DNA of 64,000 nucleotides, taken from contig NC_135119.1 in the NCBI RefSeq assembly GCF_050908995.1, positions 2,728,001 to 2,792,000 of the forward strand. The letters are read 5' to 3'. Each line of letters starts with the position of its first letter. Position 1 is the first letter of the stretch. The translations under genes were made by a program, and so were the position numbers. Shown here piece by piece: positions 1 to 9,929 of this stretch. Source of the DNA: Andrena cerasifolii. Lineage: Eukaryota; Arthropoda; Insecta; Hymenoptera; Andrenidae. The notes below the pieces were generated by a model that saw only the letters and a list, made by a program, of their open reading frames with translations, did no database searches and was not told the origin of the DNA.

Positions 1-219
1 AGATATCGACGGAATTATGCGCTACATATATGTGCTACTATTTCTCGCCATCTACCGGCAAATATCGGGAAATACGTATTTCTCACGATCTACCGGTAAA
101 TATCGAGAAATACGTAATTTATCAAATCACCGGTAAAAATTTGTCGATTTACCGGTAAAAATTGGATGTACCTATAGCAATGTAGCGCATATATATAGCG
201 CATAATTCCGTCGACATCT
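1..219. mobile_element. Short inverted-repeat MITE
   Basis: The first 26 bases and bases 194-219 are near-perfect inverted repeats sharing GTCGACGGAATTATGCGC. The interior is built from repeats of ACCGGTAAAAATT and its complement-like variants, so most of the unit can fold. It has no coding capacity. The left end may extend beyond the window, so the target duplication cannot be read. The superfamily is undetermined. Confidence 0.7.
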
Positions 220-841
220 ACTACGTTATCAGTGAAAAGAAGCTTCAAACCGATTTACCGATTTACCGGTTTGCAATCCCTATATGTGCCGGTCCGAGGT
301 TACCATATACAACCCGCTGACAGAGCAATTCAACGGATTATCTCAGAACTAAGACAGTCAAAATTACCCCCCAAAAACGGCACGATGTCGATTGCCTCTT
401 GGTCATCTGGCAGACAAATGGTTCCGAACGAACGCTACGGGAACAAGTGAATAGTCTGCCGTAAAAGATGTTGAATTTCGCCTCGCTCTGAGCCCGCCTT
501 TGTCTTGTTACACGGAACATTTTTTACTCCTCTCAGTGTGTACTATAATCCTGTGAAATGTTAGACTGTTCCTTTTATACCTTCCTTCCTGCACATGTTA
601 TGCATATACTCATGTATAATATATAGTATGTACGGATGATGATAATATGTATTTATTATATATTTATTGCTTTAAACCCGGTGTGGTTTATATAGAAAAT
701 ATGTACAGTATGCTTCCTACATGTAGTTTGGATAATACATAATTTCCAACTTGTAAGGACTCTTAAGTATGCTTGGTAAAGTTTACTATTAGTAATTACT
801 ACTATTTTATAAAGCGGGGATATTATACCGAACGGGACCGG
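220..841. other. Unassigned non-coding stretch
   Basis: I see no convincing gene or repeat here. The first 60 bases contain a short run of GATTTACCG repeats related to the interior of the adjacent MITE. After base 540 the sequence becomes strongly AT-rich with TATATATT-type low complexity. The short ORFs have no recognisable domain. Confidence 0.4.
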
Positions 842-975
842 TGGCCTATCGAGATGAGGTTTGTGGGGAGGGTGGGGAGGGGGTGTGGACCCTAAATCTA
901 AAATTGTAGCTTGGGGTATTTATTAGTTTCCGAAATATTAATAAAAAATTATTGTTAATTTTTGTTGGACGTTGG
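842..975 (-). repeat. S-family dispersed repeat, partial copy
   Basis: This matches, in the same orientation, the segment at about 34987-35130. In the opposite orientation it matches 35560-35693 and 3236-3320. The shared core reads GTGTGGACCCTAAATCTAAA followed by an AT-rich stretch, and is preceded by a G-rich run. No protein is encoded. The S family probably derives from a tRNA-related SINE or a MITE; see the entry at 34985-35290. Confidence 0.65.
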
Positions 976-1030
976 TGCAGGCCCCCTGCCCGGGAACCCT
1001 CCCACCCCCATTTTTTACGTTTGAAAATTT

Positions 1031-1465
1031 GTAACCACAGTCTCATTTTTAGCATCGCCAAACTCACATCAGTTCGTCACTACTTTCGGGCATTTTTTCC
1101 AGGATGGTAATAGTCCAACACTTTGACACCACAAGATACACCTGTCTCGCAACACTGATACCTCTAAAACAAGCCTTTCTGGATTCCAATTTCCCTCGAG
1201 AGAGTTATTTAGGTCTGCTAACGCCATTAGAACGATCGAATAAACGGTATTGCACGCTCCACGATACAATTCGAACTGTCTCGCGTTTCTTCAAGCAACA
1301 ATTGTTGCACGTTGCACGCCGCCGCGCGGTGCTTCTAACCACAGTCATTTTAAGCATCGCCAAACTCACATCGATTCGCTACCACGCTTTACGCGCCCGC
1401 GAGCGGGCACGCGCTCCTCACGCTGATCTAGCCCGAACTGATACTAATACCCGGGTCAATGACAT
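1031..1465 (+). repeat. Repeat R, uninterrupted copy with unoccupied TTAA
   Basis: Bases 1212-1352 match 2040-2181 with few differences, including CAAGCAACAATTGTTGCACG. The match then continues (1349-1465) into sequence that in the second copy lies at 3002-3090. A shorter third occurrence of the junction motif GCATCGCCAAACTCACATC lies at 1052-1075. This copy therefore preserves the unoccupied version of the TTAA site (1349-1352) that is filled by an 820-bp insertion at 2182-3001. The 1104-1514 ORF across it looks like chance. Confidence 0.7.
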
Positions 1466-2039
1466 TCTTTTTCTGATGGTCAGGTCTTACATACTAACCT
1501 TCTTTAATTGTTGATTATTTGCGAAAAACGAAGGAATCTGTTTTATCGAGTGTTAGCAATATTGAAGCACCACCTTGTAAAAGGGGCTGCAAGGTTGAGC
1601 TTACGCAGATGCGGCCAGCGTGACGCCTACAGCGACGATGGGCCCGACCAGTGCGACGCCATAAACATCATAAATTGGCATCGGGGTCCTTAGGAGTTTT
1701 CCCAAAAGGACAAGAGGGGACTTTCCACGGGACGGAAAGTCAGTCGATTACAGACCGGGACTCGAGAAAGACCTTCTCGACTCTACTGACTTTTAACAAC
1801 GGAATAAATAAAACTATAACGAATAATTTAGAAAGCGAGTTAATACCCTCAGCTTTAGGATCTTCTTACACGAGCGAGTGAGAGAGACATAGTTGCGCTT
1901 GAAGATAGAAAGAAACGTCCGATCTGCTAGACAACGTGGCAACGTCGCATGAAGCACGGAGCAGGCATTGGGTCTCTCCCGCGCCACGCGCGCTGGCCTA
2001 CGGGCCGCCCAGGCGCCTTCTTTCGTTAATTCGACTATA

Positions 2040-3090
2040 GGTCCGCTAACGCCGTTAGAACGATCGAATAATCGGTAGTGCACGCTCCACGACACAATTC
2101 GAACTGTCTCGCGTTTCTTCAAGCAACAATTGTTGCACGTTGCACGCCGCCGCGCGATACTTCTAACCACAGTCATTTTAAGGAGGTTCGATACCGGAAC
2201 AAAAATAATGAGAAATCTTTGAAAAGTGTTTTGATCTAATGTCCAAAGTGTAGTCCGCATTGTGTTAAAATTTCAAGTCGATTGACAGCACGGTTTATGA
2301 AAAAATTTAAATCAAAGTAGCGCTCTTATACACAGGCTGTTATGGGAGAAGCGATAAAATTTCTATAAAATGTTACACAGAGTCCTTAAAAATAGTGAGA
2401 AAGTCCTAAAACATATTGCAATGAAGAGCTGAAGTATTCTTATGGAATTCTATAAAAAAAATGGATATTTACCGTACGGTTTATTAGATAATTGAATAAA
2501 TAGACAGCAATGTGCTCGTATTTTTGGAACTGCCTGAAGGAACTGTTTGAAACGTGGCAACGCTGTACGCCAGGTAGTCATCTATACGGTGTATACTTGT
2601 ACAAAGGATACAGTAAAAATTTGTAAAAACACTACCAAGCTGTAAACATGTATTTAGTAATTTGTTGCGAACCAGTACGAACGCGCAAAGGGACGCCACA
2701 AGTGTAAAGTGGAAAGAGAAAAAAAGATGGACGCAAAGCGACGTTGCCGCATTTCGCTCGCATATTTTACGCTACTTTTAATGAAAATATTATATTTCTA
2801 ACTGCATTAAACATACTTTTTGTTTAATTGAATTCCAAAACAAAATATGTAGTAATAATTTTATTAGGAATAGACATGTAAATAACATTTTTGTCTACAT
2901 ATTTTTTTTTTATCTAAGATTGGTATCACTGCAGAGCTCCCTGTATAAGCATAGGCTTACCCCTCTCGCCGCCTGCCCCGCAAGTGAGGTATCGAACCTC
3001 CTTAAGCATCGCCAAACTCACATCGGTTCGCTACCATGCTTTACGCGCCCGCCCTCCGCACTAATCTAGCCCCAACCAATGCTAATACCC
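2040..3090 (+). repeat. Repeat R, copy split by a TTAA insertion
   Basis: The left part (2040-2181) and right part (3002-3090) are each homologous to consecutive parts of the uninterrupted copy at 1212-1465. The break falls exactly at TTAA. The right part runs on into an S-family repeat. No coding content is recognisable. Confidence 0.65.
2182..3001. mobile_element. 820-bp TTAA-flanked non-autonomous element
   Basis: The ends carry a perfect 14-bp inverted repeat, GGAGGTTCGATACC, at 2182-2195 and 2988-3001. It is flanked by TTAA at 2178-2181 and 3002-3005. The paralogous repeat at 1349-1352 has one TTAA and no insert. TTAA duplication is typical of piggyBac-type (also Kolobok) transposons, but the GGAGG start is not the classical piggyBac CCC. 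No transposase is encoded. Caution: the right inverted repeat also resembles the tRNA B-box-like part of the S family at 35.25 kb, so the two families may be confused here. Confidence 0.65.
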
Positions 3091-3330
3091 GAGACAAGTT
3101 GGAATGTGAAATGCGTTGTGTCGGTATAAGTCAACAGAAATATTGTTAAGAGGGGGACCGTGGTAAAGTGATTAAAAAAGATCGGTAAGGTGCCCTTTTA
3201 TGCAGATTTACCCTTGTATCTTTTGAACGCATTAATTGCCGAAGCTAAAATTTTATATTTGGGGTCTTTCCACACCCCTCGTAATACCCACCAAGTTTCA
3301 TCTCGATCGGCCACTGGTCCCTACAGTGCA
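3003..3330 (+). repeat. S-family dispersed repeat, longer copy
   Basis: Aligned with the reverse complement of 34985-35250, it shares the CCAAACTCACATC, GCACTAATCTAGCCCC, AATGCGTTGTGTCGG and ATCGGCCACTGG blocks in the same order. About 100 bases in the middle (3150-3235) differ and may be an insertion or divergence. Non-coding. The three or more copies in both orientations make it a true interspersed family. Confidence 0.65.
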
Positions 3331-3603
3331 GCCGAGATCGGGGCCAGCTGACTAATTTTTAACATTTGTAATTTTTATAAATAGACCATTGGTGTTTTGT
3401 TGGCTTGTTGCATACCAAAAGTTTACAAATTTCATTAGGTATACAGGCTTAATTTTTAAAATTGTTTTAATTGAGTCTAGGTCGTAGTTTTTATTATACT
3501 TAGAGTAGTGAGACGAATAAGTCAACAAACCCCGGCTGTGGGGTTAGTTGTTAAATATGATGGGGTTACTTGACTTGACATTTACTTTTCAACCCTTTGC
3601 CTG

Positions 3604-3720
3604 CGAAAGGCGTATATATACGCTGTCACAGTTCCATCAACATATACGAAAGGCGTATATATACGCAGCCAATTCCATCAATATAGTATACGAAAGGCGT
3701 AAATATATATCCTACGACCA
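3604..3720 (+). repeat. Short tandem repeat of CGAAAGGCGTATATATACGC
   Basis: Three units of roughly 43-53 bp start near 3604, 3647 and 3700. Each carries the 20-base motif, whose last part is itself palindromic (GCGTATATATACGC), followed by a CCATCAA-containing spacer. The third unit is degenerate. It is preceded by CAACCCTTTGCC, reminiscent of the TTAACCCTT ends elsewhere in the window, so it may be the inner part of a decayed TTAA element whose far end I could not place. Confidence 0.55.
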
Positions 3721-4384
3721 ACAAATTTTTTTATATTTTTTTCACTCCTTCACCGTGTTATTTTTTTTATTAAGTATCACGGTGTTAGACACTGTAATTA
3801 TTTTCTACTCGTTTGTTATGGTCTATTTGGTAGGCCTGAGAGTTTGAAGGGAGGATAGGGTGTAAAACTGGTAGGGGTGAGTTTGGAGGAATTTCTAGTG
3901 GGGGAAGTGGATTTGAGCAGCTAAACTTTTTGCCTCGACTGCATCTTGAGGATAAAAAGTGCAATATTTAGTGGTATTCCTATGCTTAGTCAAGTAACCC
4001 CGTCCGGCATTGTCAACGTGTTAAGGGTTGTACGTGCAAAACCTCCACGCACCGGATAAAATAAAATACCCTAAATTATAGTCAATGTCTCACGTTTCCA
4101 CAAAATATTCCTTGAAAAAAACATCAAGCAATACTTAGTGAACAGAAATTCATAAATAGTCGAAACAAAAATATTTACTTTCCGCTGACCTTTTTAGATT
4201 TTTCATTCTCACTGATGGAACACGCAAGTTTTTGTCACGGTGACACTTTAAATGACAAGCTGGTCATTCATATGCTTTAACATCGCGAATCGCAGCATAA
4301 TTTATTCCATAATACAACAATTAAAGGGAATTAGTGAACTAACCTCGTTAGTCGGCTAGCCCCGGTCTCCCCTATTGTTTAAGA

Positions 4385-5960
4385 AAATTGTAAATAATTT
4401 TCAAACCCTCGGAAGACGGAACTTACGTCTAAGGAGCGTTGTTAGTAATATTTTCCGTTCGTCCTCATAATCTGAGCATTGCCATATGACATGATTCAAG
4501 TCCTGAGATTCTGCTCCGCAATGTGAAGCATTGTTAGATATAAAATTAACTCTGGCTAAGGAAGGCTATTAACGAAAATTACAAAATCTCTAGAGAGCCC
4601 ACGTCCAGTATACCACGGCGTACCCTTGTGAAAAAATATAAAGTAGTCTATGCCTTTAATTAGACCTTGCTCTTTGATTAATTTATCGGTGGACATTCTT
4701 GCTTGAATTTTAAACCTCGGTTGTCACACCTCCTTTTTCAAACGTAGTTGTCACACTGGGTCGATATGACCCAGCTAATTTTCAATCAATTGGTATTTAA
4801 AAACTGTTTGTTGAATGAAGTCGCAATAATTCTGAGATAAAGTCTAAACATTGTAGAATATATGCCCATTGTTGAAAGTTGACATTTAAAGTATCGTCAT
4901 GTTTAAAAAAAATTGAAAGCACAAGAGTTCCAACAAAATTTTTTTTTTTGCTTAAAAAATTATAACTTTTTAAATTTGTAACATTTTTAGCTAAAAATTT
5001 ATAGTTATACTCTTGAGATATGCTGCTTTGATAAAAAAATAGTCTTATATAGGAGCTTTCAAATAGGGTATTTATTTTGCATACTGAATAGTAGCGTCAT
5101 TTGGGTTGAAAAAGTCATGCATTTGTATAGGAAAAAAACATTTCTTCTTATTCCAAGAATACCAAATTTAATTGTATCAATAACTAAGGCCGTTAAATTA
5201 AAAACAACTCTATTGCAGACCGCCACAGTCATTGAATAAATAAGTACAGTGCCGGTCGGACATCGGGAGCCAGAATTTGGTACACTGCATTTGTATCCCA
5301 TAATAAAATAACAACAGTGTCCTAATTGTCGCTTCAGTAAAAGAAAAAACAATTGGTATGAAAATACTTCTATCTTTACTTTTCTGATTGCTCTCACACA
5401 CAAAAATGACTATCCAATTTTGAGTGAAAACGACGCCGTTGTCACACATGGGTCAATTTGACCCTACCTCAAATTTCGACGGCTTTCAAACACGCACTGA
5501 CTCTTCCACTCAGTCGAGAGGTATGTCTACTTGTAGAGGATACATGAAAATACTACTACACGGTGTTAGCAGTATAATCCTTAATGATGCCTCAAAGATA
5601 TTTGATCGCAAAGTCGAACTCCGGGTCAATTAGACCCAGTGTGACAACCGAGAGTTAAGGTCACTAAATAAATCAGTAAGTGGAGCCCTGATATCTGGTG
5701 TGGGCATTTCAGTTGCTGCTTCTCATTACCAATAATTCCTATATGGACTCGAATCCAGATGAACTTAATAAACTTTCGGTTATTAGTGTTAAATACAAAA
5801 GTAACATATTTAATTTTAATGTCAATAAGTTGGCTTTTGATGCTTTAGGGAAAAGTTAGTTTCTGTAATGACTTAATTACGCTTTGGGAGTCGGAAAAAA
5901 TAAGGAAATTCACACCAGTACATGTAGCACTGGTAATATCTAGTGCTCGGTTAACCCGGC
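4385..5960 (-). pseudogene. LINE 3' ORF relic: RNase H and C-terminal CCHC-like region, split
   Basis: Read on the minus strand from about 5960, the sequence encodes an RNase H-like segment with FSDSQSVIKSL and then WIRVHIGIIGNE. These are the blocks seen in RNase H domains of non-LTR retrotransposons of the Jockey/R1/I type. After a 941-bp insertion (4714-5654) the minus strand continues at 4709 with LKIQARMSTDKL. It then reaches a C-terminal block with CGAESQDLNHVIWQC, matching the Cys/His tail of such LINE ORF2 proteins. Frameshifts and stops (for example near 4575 and 5850) show it is dead. No poly-A tail or target duplication was placed. Domain identity is known-family recognition; the clade is not resolved. 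Confidence 0.75.
4714..5654. mobile_element. 941-bp TTAA-flanked element inserted in a LINE
   Basis: TTAA occurs at 4710-4713 and 5655-5658. The ends share CTCGGTTGTCACAC as inverted repeats. Just inside, palindromes of the form GGGTC-AAT-GACCC occur near both ends and once internally (4753, 5451, 5622). The flanks rejoin into continuous LINE coding sequence when the insert and one TTAA are removed. The beginning (GTTGTCACACCTCCTTTTTC) resembles the MITE at 62284 (GTTGACACACCTCCTTTTTC), so the two families are probably related. The ORFs inside have no recognised domain. Confidence 0.8.
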
Positions 5961-5984
5961 AGGAGGCGCACCCCATATTGTAAA

Positions 5985-6147
5985 CAGAGTTAGGAGCGAT
6001 GGGGCCGCAGTGATGGAGGGGGAAACACCTATAGAAGCGGTGGTAATATGTGCTTGACTGACGCAGGCGCAGTTCATGCACACATAACCATCACTCCTGT
6101 AGCTGTTTCCCCCTCCATTCACTGCGGCCCCATCGCTCCTAACTCTG
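5985..6147. mobile_element. 163-bp hAT-type MITE with target duplication
   Basis: Terminal inverted repeats of about 30 bp begin CAGAGTTAGGAGCGATGGGG and are perfect for the first 29 bases. They are flanked by ATTGTAAA (5977-5984) and ATTGTAAC (6148-6155), an 8-bp duplication with one mismatch. A CAGRG terminus with an 8-bp duplication is the hAT signature. The homologous flank at 36020-36045 lacks the insert, giving an unoccupied-site comparison. GC-rich relative to its surroundings; no coding capacity. Confidence 0.85.
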
Positions 6148-6221
6148 ATTGTAACACAGGTTGTCGCTACCGGGTCAAAAATACCGAAAATTGAGATGTA
6201 AAAAATCACGGTTTCAGAATA

Positions 6222-6845
6222 TTTTTTTTTAACTTTGTAATTTTTACGTTAAAGTACAGTGTTTTGAGAATCAAACAAAATTTATGAAATATCTTAACAT
6301 CTTTATTAAAGTTCTTTAAAAAATTGTAAGAAAAACTCAAACAGTCTTCATATTTTCGCAACTAGCGTCTCTGTGGTAAATTTTACCCAGTAGCGCCTCC
6401 CGCCGAGTTAATAAACAAATTAAAGAAGAATTTATTTCTATCATATTAGCGACCCCTTGAAATATTTTTTTTAACTTTGTACTTTTTTTGTTAAAGTACA
6501 GTGTTTTAAGAATCAAACAAAATTTATGAAATATCTTAAAATCTTTATTAAAGTTCTTTAAAAAATTGTAACAAAAACTCAAACAGTCTTCATATTTTCG
6601 CAACTAGCGCCTCTATGGTAAATTTTACCCAGTAGCGCCTCCCGCCTAGTTAATAAACAAATTAAAGAAGAATTTATTTCTATTATATTAGCGACCCCTT
6701 GAAATATTTTTTTTTAACTTTGTACTTTTTTTGGTAAAGTACAGTGTTTTAAGAATCAAACAAAATTTATGAAATATCTTAAAATCTTTATTAAAGTTCT
6801 TTAAAAAATTGTAACAAAAACTCAGTCTTCATATTTTCGCAACTA
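6222..6845 (+). repeat. 242-bp satellite array, copy 1
   Basis: About two and a half tandem units with a period of 242-243 bp; the AACTTTGTA landmark recurs at 6231, 6473 and 6716. Each unit contains AAAGTACAGTGTTTT, a segment with GTAAATTTTACCCAGTAGCG and TTAGCGACCCCTTGAAATA. The last unit is truncated at about 6845. Short minus-strand ORFs repeat with the unit and are not genes. The same satellite recurs 30 kb away at 36.1 kb. Confidence 0.85.
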
Positions 6846-7177
6846 CCGAAAGGTATTACACCAAAAAATTCAATTTATTTTTATTTTCTAATATTCTGGG
6901 GTTACGAAAATATGTCCCCAAAAATATTAAGGTGAATTTCGTAAAACTCCAAGAGTTATAGGGGCTTAAGGCCGCAACGCACAGTGGGGCCAAATGACCA
7001 AAAAGCGGACAAAATTCAATATTTTTTAAACTAATGATCCTATCGGATTGCATTTGTTTCTTTCGATTCAGAATGAAAAATACATTGGAAAATCACTCTG
7101 AACACAAGATTTGAGTAAATTTATTATATTTTTTCGGAGCCTGTGAATTGTAATTTAAAAAAAAAAATTAAAAAAAA

Positions 7178-7679
7178 TTAAACTTTGCTCAATTTTGCTT
7201 GGACGAAAAGTGACAAAGCAAAATCATCACTGAAAGGAGAAAACTGCTTATCTGCACGTGATGAGGTAGCTGAAGCGTTGATCACATTTTGAGAATACGA
7301 TCCTCGCAGTTCGCGGATTTTCCTCCTTTTGCTCCTTTCCCCAGAATCATCGAAATCCATGCTTGGCCTTCCTCGACGCGAGCACGAAGTAGTGTCATGT
7401 TCCACATCGTCAAACGTAAATATAAAATCATTTTTCATCCACTCGTCGTTTTTCTTTTCAAAACTCACCTTCTTCCGGCTGACTGATTTCCATTTTTTTT
7501 TTCAGGAAATTAGGCAAAAATCTTTTATGTATTTCTGCGGAAAATCGACACACTTTATCCTCGGAAAGATCAGTGAATTTCTCAGTGATGAACTGATGGA
7601 ATGGATTGTAGTTGCTCGGGCCGATATTAAACAAGTAATCACACAAGTCACTATAAGTCAAAGTTACACAGTTCTCCAT
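7178..7679 (-). pseudogene. Decayed transposon-like ORF (GRPSxxFxxxSxRSKRRK motif)
   Basis: Two overlapping minus-strand reading frames read as one broken protein. The first (7679 to about 7470) starts MENCVTLTYSDLCDYL, and the second (7468-7178) contains RRGRPSMDFDD followed by ERSKRRKIRELR. The G-R-P-x-x-x-F then S-x-R-S-K-R-R-K arrangement resembles a block I recall from multi-copy arthropod transposon-associated proteins, though I cannot name the family. The frames are offset by one base at about 7468, next to an AAGGTGAGT that could alternatively be a splice donor. No acceptor at a sensible distance follows, so a frameshift is the simpler reading. No TIRs were assigned. Confidence 0.5.
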
Positions 7680-7689
7680 GACGAATAAA

Positions 7690-9180
7690 TGGACAGAGGC
7701 AAACTAAAATTTTGGAACGTGCCAACCACAACAAATTAGAGCTATGACTGATCCTGAAAATATTGCCACGCGACAACGTCGGGGCGATTTTCAGCTGTTT
7801 CCTGACGCGTCACGCGCTACGCCTTGACCAGCGCTCATCGGCATCCCATATAAATTCCAATAACTACCGAATGCGCAAGAAAACGCCAATAAATTTTTAG
7901 GTATATATTCTCTGATACTTGCCGGTATTAAATCCATTAACGGCAACTTAAAGCGAGATAACGCGTTAGTTATTCAGTTTTTTTACGGTTTTGGTCAGTC
8001 AATGACCTTTATGCGGGGGCTACTGTTACAAAACGATACTTTTACAGTATAAAAGTGCGGGTTGTAAAACAGTGACCAACTAGATAGGCTGTAACAAGGT
8101 TTAAATAATAATTAAGGACAAAATAAATTATACAAAGGAAAATTTTGATAATTTTAGCTTTATAACATTTTGCTTTTGGAAAAAGGGAAGAGGTTTTTAT
8201 TCTTTGACTATTTACGGATAAAGTACAATAATAATTTTTTCCAGATACGAACTTTAAATTTTGGATTTTTGTCCGCGTTTGCCCCACGTTGTAACGTGGC
8301 ATGCAATCGTTCTCTCGACTCTTGGTGTCTAAAGAGAGGCTATGACTGACAGCAGAGAAGAGAGAGCTGCCCAACATGATTTTTTCGAAGCTGAGGAAGG
8401 TTTCTTTTACGGTCCTCGTATAGCAGATTAGGGGTAAGTTACAGAAATTAGGCGTTATGTACCGTAACTTCAGTCGTATAGGTCATAACTGCATGAAAAA
8501 CTTTAAACACGTTTTTCTCGAAACAAATTTTTTAGATCGGGCGCACATTTTTCTCAAAAACTACTGGGCCGATTCAGCTAAAATTTTACACACATTCTAA
8601 GGGAATGTGTACCTATAGCCCGTAGCAGAATTATATCAATAGTTTCAATATAATCTCCCCCCACTCCTTGTTTTAGTTCAAGAAAAGTCGAAAAATCAAA
8701 TATCAATTTCTAAACAGCTGCGATTTCGGTAACAACTTCCGGACTTAACTACGACTGCTAGGGGCGATAACTACACTCATATAGATTAAAAAAGTCTTTG
8801 GTACTTTCGTTTCAGATGAATAGGACGACCGCAATTCGTGCGCCCGATGGGGCCGGTGTTTGATGACATGACCTGCCCTTGGGTGTGTAACTTGTACAAT
8901 TTTCAACATAATGCTTTGCAAAAATTTGTGTTGATAGGTCAAACACTACTAAATATGTGTGCAAAACCCCTGCCCTGCAGGTGCGATAGGTTTTTTAGAA
9001 TTAATTTCCAAATATCACCTTTAGAAACGAGTGTCTAGGGTGTAATACCCCCTTAAATGTTGTTAAAGTTGTGCGATCTTGGTGAGCGAGTTCCACATTG
9101 TAGAGAAAAGTGTTTTGTAGGAACAGTTAAAATTTCAACAGAAAATATCGATCCGTTCTCGAGTTACGATTTTCACCGTC
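7690..9180. other. Unassigned repeat-like non-coding region
   Basis: No gene is evident. The 3' part (about 8429-9053) may be a decayed TTAA element: it begins near TTAGGGGTAAGTTACAG and ends with GTAATACCCCCTTAA, which are loosely inverted. It also carries the CTCGAAAC-type stretch seen in the family at 14.3 kb. The remainder is AT-rich sequence without recognisable structure. Confidence 0.3.
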
Positions 9181-9184
9181 TTAA

Positions 9185-9615
9185 CCCTTCGTTGACACTC
9201 TGGGTGTGAGCCACCCATAAGCTGATTTTGACGCTCTGTACCTTCTACATGAAAAATGAATACCTTTTCTCCAAAGCTGACTTACAAACTATTTTTTTTC
9301 TCAAAATATTATATCCAAGCAACAACTCTGTAGATTTTTAGCTTCTAAAATTGAAATTTGTAAAAGTTACAACTATTTAAAGATTTTCTTCGTTTTTTCT
9401 CGACATATGGTAATCTAGAATTTTTTACAGAAACTATGATGAAATTTCAATAAAAAAAACTATTGTAATACATTCTACAGACCTTAAAATTGACCCATGA
9501 TTTTTTTCATAACGATTAGATTCTTCAGATAAGAATGGCAGTTCAAAAATTATTCTGGGTGTCAGCCACCCAGGTATGTCAGAGTTGATCGAAAAAAAGG
9601 TGTGTCAACGAAGGG
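9185..9615. mobile_element. 431-bp piggyBac-type MITE, copy 1
   Basis: It is flanked by TTAA at 9181-9184 and 9616-9619, with inverted termini CCCTTCGTTGACAC. Subterminal sequence GGGTGTGAGCCACCC and its partner near 9560 are themselves palindromic. A second copy with the same ends and interior lies at 62284-62719 in the opposite orientation. TTAA plus a CCCTT terminus is the classical piggyBac pattern. Non-coding. Confidence 0.88.
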
Positions 9616-9929
9616 TTAAGAAACATAGTTTTGAGAAAAACGGCTTTAAAGTCTCCGACGGCGCGTTTACCTGCTTGGCCTGCCCGTTACTTTTTACACT
9701 CGCAATTTGTCGATTTCTTCAATGAAATCTTTTTTAAAATACTTCTAAAACTTGTGGTTATCATAAACAGTCGAAAAAAATCGATTTTTTAACCTCGAAA
9801 TACCCGCGTACCCTGCCTCCTTAATGTATTTTATGATGTTGAGAAGAGCAGCCTGCCTCAGCTAATTTATTTTTGAACATGCAGAGTGCAGTTAAAAGTC
9901 TAAAAAGTCTAAAAAGGCACCGAGAGTGT

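Noticed and set aside
3604..3720. CRISPR-like spaced repeat
   Set aside because: Only three irregular units with related rather than unique spacers, in a eukaryotic repeat context; an ordinary minisatellite.
8429..9053. Possible TTAA element
   Set aside because: The right end (TACCCCCTTAA) is plausible but the left end pairs only loosely; not enough to call an element.
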